Assembly (NCBI GenBank): GCA_023461115.1
Contig: JAEWOA010000251.1
Coordinates: 1-9,358 of the forward strand
Length of the DNA: 9,358 nucleotides
Source: Actinomycetes bacterium
GTDB taxonomy: Bacteria > Actinomycetota > Actinomycetes > Actinomycetales > Cellulomonadaceae
Reading direction: 5' to 3'
Shown here piece after piece: positions 7,068 to 9,358 of this stretch. The position numbers and the translations under genes were made by a program. Position 1 is the first letter of the stretch. Each line of letters starts with the position of its first letter. A model generated the notes under the pieces. It was not told where the DNA came from. It saw nothing but the letters and a program-made list of their open reading frames with translations, and ran no database searches.

Positions 7068-7661
7068 TCAGTGGGCGGCGTCGAACGGTTCCAGAACCGT
7101 GCGGAGCAGCGACGACAGGGCCACGCGGGACGACTCCGGCAGGTCGCCGAGCAGGTGGCGCTCGGTGTCCAGGAGGTCGCTGAACGCGTTGTCGACGCGG
7201 GACAGGCCCGCGGCCGTGAGCTGCACCAGGACGCCGCGGCGGTCGTCGGGCGACGGCAGCCGCTCGACCAGGCCCTTCTCCGCGAGCCGGTCGATCCGGT
7301 TGGTCATGGTGCCGGACGTGACGAGCGTGAGGTTCAGCAGCGTGCCGGGGGACAGCCGGTAGGGGGCGCCGGCTCGTCGCAGCGCCGACAGCACGTCGAA
7401 CTCCCAGGTCTCCAGGTCGTGCCGCGCGAACGCGCCGCGCCGCGCCAGGTCCAGGTGCCGGGCCAGCCGGCTCACGCGGGACAGGACCTCCAGGGGTCGC
7501 ACGTCGAGGTCGGGGCGCTCGCGGTTCCACGCGGTGACGATGCGGTCGACCTCGTCGTGCGGCTCGTCGACGAGCGCGCCGGCCTCGCTGGGCGGGCCGG
7601 TGGGCGCGCCCTGGTCGGGCGCGGCCGTGCCGTGCCGAGCGTCGTCGCGTCCTGCCGCCAT
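7068..7661 (-). CDS. MarR-family transcriptional regulator
   Basis: This 197-residue dimeric winged-helix regulator has a helical dimerisation segment at about 50-85 (LDVRPLEVLSRVSRLARHLD). The recognition helix falls in LVTSGTMTNRIDRLAEKGLV (113-132), the wing in SPDDRRGVLVQLTAAG (137-152), and a final dimerisation helix lies near 155-195. The first 33 residues are low-complexity and absent from a minimal MarR core. Even so, ATG 7659-7661 is favoured because a -10-like TAACCT sits 6 nt upstream, ideal for a leaderless mRNA, and no internal start has a good ribosome site. It lies 64 bp downstream of the TetR gene on the same strand, so partial co-transcription is possible. Its target and ligand are not evident; no transporter or enzyme gene is divergent from it. 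Confidence 0.92.
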   Translation of the reverse strand: MAAGRDDARHGTAAPDQGAPTGPPSEAGALVDEPHDEVDRIVTAWNRERPDLDVRPLEVLSRVSRLARHLDLARRGAFARHDLETWEFDVLSALRRAGAPYRLSPGTLLNLTLVTSGTMTNRIDRLAEKGLVERLPSPDDRRGVLVQLTAAGLSRVDNAFSDLLDTERHLLGDLPESSRVALSSLLRTVLEPFDAAH

Positions 7662-7667
7662 GCCGTG

Positions 7668-7684
7668 AGGTTACTCGACGTCGA
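7668..7684 (-). promoter_or_regulatory. Candidate leaderless -10 and adjoining palindrome for MarR
   Basis: On the minus strand TAACCT (7673-7668) ends 6 nt before the MarR ATG, the distance expected when transcription begins at the start codon, a common mode in actinobacteria. Immediately upstream is the perfect 10-bp palindrome TCGACGTCGA (7675-7684), which could be an operator. No clear -35 is seen. Confidence 0.4.
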
Positions 7685-7725
7685 CAGACCCACCGCCGCG
7701 GGACACGGCCCAGCGGCGCACCGGC

Positions 7726-8385
7726 TCAGCGTTGGCGTGCGGGATCCGAGGCCTTCGTCAGGGTGGGGCGGCGCTCGAGGCCGGAGAGCCCGTTCCAGGC
7801 GAGGTTGACGAGGTGCGCGGCGACCTCCGACTTCACGGGCCGGCGCGCGTCGAGCCACCACTGCCCGGTGAGCGCGACCATCCCGACGAGCATCTGCGCG
7901 TAGATCGGGGCGGTCTTGGGGTCCTGCCCCTGCTTCTTGAACTGGTCCGCGAGCAGGTGCTCCACCTGCGTGGCGACGTCCCCGATCAACGACGAGAACG
8001 TGCCGGTGGCCTGCGCCACGGGGGAGTCGCGGACCAGGATCCGGAACCCGTCCTCGGAGGTCTCGATGTAGGTGAGCAGCGCCAACGCGGTCCGCTCCAC
8101 CAGCACCTTGGGATGTCCGCCACCCTCGAGCGCCCCCGTCAGGGCGCCGGTCAGGGCCTGGATCTCCCGGTCGACGACGACCGCGTAGATGCCCTCCTTG
8201 CCGCCGAAGTGCTCGTACACCACGGGCTTGGAGACCTCCGCGCGGGACGCGATCTCCTCGACGCTCGTGCCGTCGAACCCCTTCTCCGCGAACAGCCGCC
8301 GCGACACGTCGAGGAGCTGCGCGCGCCGCTGGGCCCCGGTCATGCGGGAGCGCGGGACGCGCTTGGTGTCGGTGGCCACGGGCAC
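7726..8385 (-). CDS. TetR/AcrR-family transcriptional regulator
   Basis: This 219-residue one-component repressor has an N-terminal TetR HTH: RRAQLLDVSRRLFAEKGFDG (20-39), then TSVEEIASRAEVSKPVVYEHF (40-60) and GGKEGIYAVVVDRE. The rest is the helical ligand-binding and dimerisation domain (about 75-200), ending with a Trp-rich helix (LTGQWWLDARRPV, 172-184). The start is GTG at 8385-8383; in-frame alternatives are GTG 8379 and ATG 8343 (MTGAQRRAQLLDV). The longer form is favoured because Arg/Thr-rich N-terminal tails are common in this family. No ribosome site is visible, and the start lies inside a palindrome that may be its own operator. MarR follows 64 bp downstream. The ligand and regulon cannot be inferred. 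Confidence 0.92.
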   Translation of the reverse strand: MPVATDTKRVPRSRMTGAQRRAQLLDVSRRLFAEKGFDGTSVEEIASRAEVSKPVVYEHFGGKEGIYAVVVDREIQALTGALTGALEGGGHPKVLVERTALALLTYIETSEDGFRILVRDSPVAQATGTFSSLIGDVATQVEHLLADQFKKQGQDPKTAPIYAQMLVGMVALTGQWWLDARRPVKSEVAAHLVNLAWNGLSGLERRPTLTKASDPARQR

Positions 8386-8396
8386 ATTGTGCCGTG
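8377..8396. promoter_or_regulatory. Palindrome over the TetR start codon, probable operator
   Basis: GGCACA-T-TGTGCC (8381-8393) is a perfect 6-bp-arm palindrome. Allowing one extra G in the left arm, it extends to CACG(G)GCACA / TGTGCCGTG (8377-8396). TetR regulators usually bind such sites at their own promoters, and here it covers the proposed GTG start, suiting a leaderless autorepressed gene. Binding is inferred. Confidence 0.55.
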
Positions 8397-8441
8397 CGGG
8401 TGTGCGCGGGCGGGCCAGGTTGGCTGGCAGACTTGGACGCT

Positions 8442-8469
8442 GGCGGGCCGCGGGGGGCCCGAACCCGCC
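8442..8469. terminator. GC hairpin just upstream of the tRNA
   Basis: GGCGGG (8442-8447) pairs with CCCGCC (8464-8469), and GGGCC/GGCCC (8445-8449 and 8456-8460) offers a competing inner fold. On the minus strand it lies between the CPBP gene and TetR, so it could stop read-through from the CPBP gene. There is no T-run. Chance GC pairing cannot be excluded. Confidence 0.25.
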
Positions 8470-8471
8470 GG

Positions 8472-8543
8472 TCCGCCCTGGTGTAACGGCAGCACGCAGG
8501 CCTTTGGAGCCTTGCAGTCCAGGTTCGAATCCTGGGGGCGGAG
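8472..8543 (+). tRNA. tRNA-Gln (anticodon UUG)
   Basis: The full cloverleaf can be drawn. The acceptor stem is TCCGCCC (8472-8478) with GGGCGGA (8536-8542). The D arm is GTGT/GCAC with a TAACGGCAGC-type loop. The anticodon loop CTTTGGA (8502-8508) reads TTG at 8504-8506. The T arm is CCAGG-TTCGAAT-CCTGG (8519-8535), with discriminator G 8543. The weak U1-A72 pair and the D-arm sequence are typical of tRNA-Gln. The anticodon stem has one C-U mismatch at its outer pair (8497 with 8513). CCA is not encoded, so it must be added after transcription. It decodes CAA and, by wobble, CAG. Confidence 0.95.
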
Positions 8544-8557
8544 CACGTGCACATGCG

Positions 8558-9358
8558 CTACGACGTCACGGCGCCCGCGAGGACCAGCGGGAACAGGACC
8601 AGCAGGAACAGGCCGTCGTACGCGTGCAGCAGCGTGCTCATCCACGACGACCGGTACCGCCGCATCAGCCCCGCGTAGACCCACTCGCGCGGCAGCGTCA
8701 GGGGCAGCGTCCAGATCAGGTGCACGTGGTAGGCCGCGAACAGGACGCCGTTGGCCACGCAGTCCCACTTCCCGAACGCGCCGCGCATCTTGGGCAGCAG
8801 CACCCCGCGGAACAGCAGCTCCTCGCCCAGCAGGTAGTTGAACACCAGCAGCACCGCGAGCACGGCCAGCAGCCACCACTGCCCGACGACCCGCGGGTCG
8901 GCCAGGTTGGCGATCTCGCCGTAGGTCGGCGGCGCGAGCGCCGGGAACAGCCGCAGGAACGCGTCGCGCACCGCGCCGAGCGGCTCCAGGTCGTCGTACG
9001 CGAGCAGGACGAGCGCCACGGGGAACGTGAGCGCCAACAGCCACCACGAGCCGCGGCCGCTCCGCGGGCTCGTCGGGCGGTGCAGCCACAGCCGCCGCCG
9101 CAGCGCCGCCGAGGTGAACGGCCGCACCTCCCGCCGCAGCACGACGAACGCGACGAGCCCCTGCCACACCAGCCCGCCGGTGGCGAGAAGCAGGTAGACG
9201 AGCGGCGGGAACGACGCGCGCGGCACGACGAACACCGGCATCACGAACCAGAGCATCGCGCCCATGGGCAGCGCCGCCGCAGCCCACAGGCCCAGGACCT
9301 GCGGGATCGAGTACTGGCCGAACTCGGCGGTGAACGCGGCGTCGGCGCGGGCCTGCCG
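8558..9358 (-). CDS. CPBP-family intramembrane metalloprotease, 5' end outside window
   Basis: The visible 266 residues form a multi-pass membrane protein of the CPBP (Abi/CAAX-protease-like) family, which cleaves or processes membrane-associated substrates. Key motifs are the glutamate pair in GEELLFRG (EExxxR, visible residues 179-184) and FAAYH (FxxxH, ending at His 211). A third His lies in LLHAYDGL (His 245), where family members usually have HxxxN/D; here the acidic residue is at +3. About six hydrophobic segments are visible. An internal ATG at 9265 is not the start: the frame stays open to the window edge and encodes FGQYSIPQVLGLWAAAALPMG, a plausible first helix of the same protein. 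The gene therefore begins beyond 9358. Its stop is 14 bp from the convergent tRNA. The substrate is unknown. Confidence 0.88.
   Translation of the reverse strand, partial: RQARADAAFTAEFGQYSIPQVLGLWAAAALPMGAMLWFVMPVFVVPRASFPPLVYLLLATGGLVWQGLVAFVVLRREVRPFTSAALRRRLWLHRPTSPRSGRGSWWLLALTFPVALVLLAYDDLEPLGAVRDAFLRLFPALAPPTYGEIANLADPRVVGQWWLLAVLAVLLVFNYLLGEELLFRGVLLPKMRGAFGKWDCVANGVLFAAYHVHLIWTLPLTLPREWVYAGLMRRYRSSWMSTLLHAYDGLFLLVLFPLVLAGAVTS

Noticed and set aside
7669..7676. GGTTACTC before the MarR gene resembles a PadR operator half-site
   Set aside because: Only one half-site is present, with no matching GTAAC arm at the right spacing, so it is probably chance.

Overview
The window is a GC-rich chromosomal segment. 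Codon third positions are almost always G or C, which produces long meaningless antisense ORFs. Protein styles (FtsX-type ABC exporter under a PadR regulator, ArsR/SRPBCC pair, Uup-like ABC-F) and a tRNA without encoded CCA point to a high-GC actinobacterium. My inference is the Micrococcales (Cellulomonas-like families), but no species-level marker is present.

Left edge (1-244): an 18-bp tandem repeat, a perfect 12-bp hairpin and a cluster of GGATG/CATCC repeats lead into a small ArsR-type repressor gene (245-574). That gene is ATGA-coupled to an SRPBCC/AHSA1 gene (571-1052), which as given is broken by a single missing base near 848. Convergent to it lies a three-gene operon on the minus strand (5146 down to 1075). 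It encodes a PadR regulator, a MacB/LolD-like ABC ATPase and a 914-residue FtsX-type permease, with overlapping stop/start codons at both junctions. Two palindromes (5161-5173 and 5178-5194) lie over a plausible padR promoter and look like its autoregulatory operator.

Divergent from padR is an ABC-F ATPase with a Uup-like linker and C-terminal coiled coil (5244-7034). It converges on a minus-strand pair of regulators: TetR (8385 to 7726), then MarR (7661 to 7068). The TetR start codon sits inside a palindrome, and the MarR gene has a -10-like hexamer placed for a leaderless mRNA. A tRNA-Gln(UUG) lies at 8472-8543 on the plus strand. The right edge is the 3' part of a CPBP-family membrane protease gene on the minus strand, whose start lies beyond the window.

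Functionally this is a regulator-rich accessory or housekeeping region: four HTH regulators next to one exporter, one ribosome-associated ATPase, one lipid/hydrophobic-ligand-fold protein and one membrane protease. I see no phage, transposon, CRISPR or toxin-antitoxin genes, and no convincing new multi-gene system. The most interesting content is the set of candidate operators and the frameshift.
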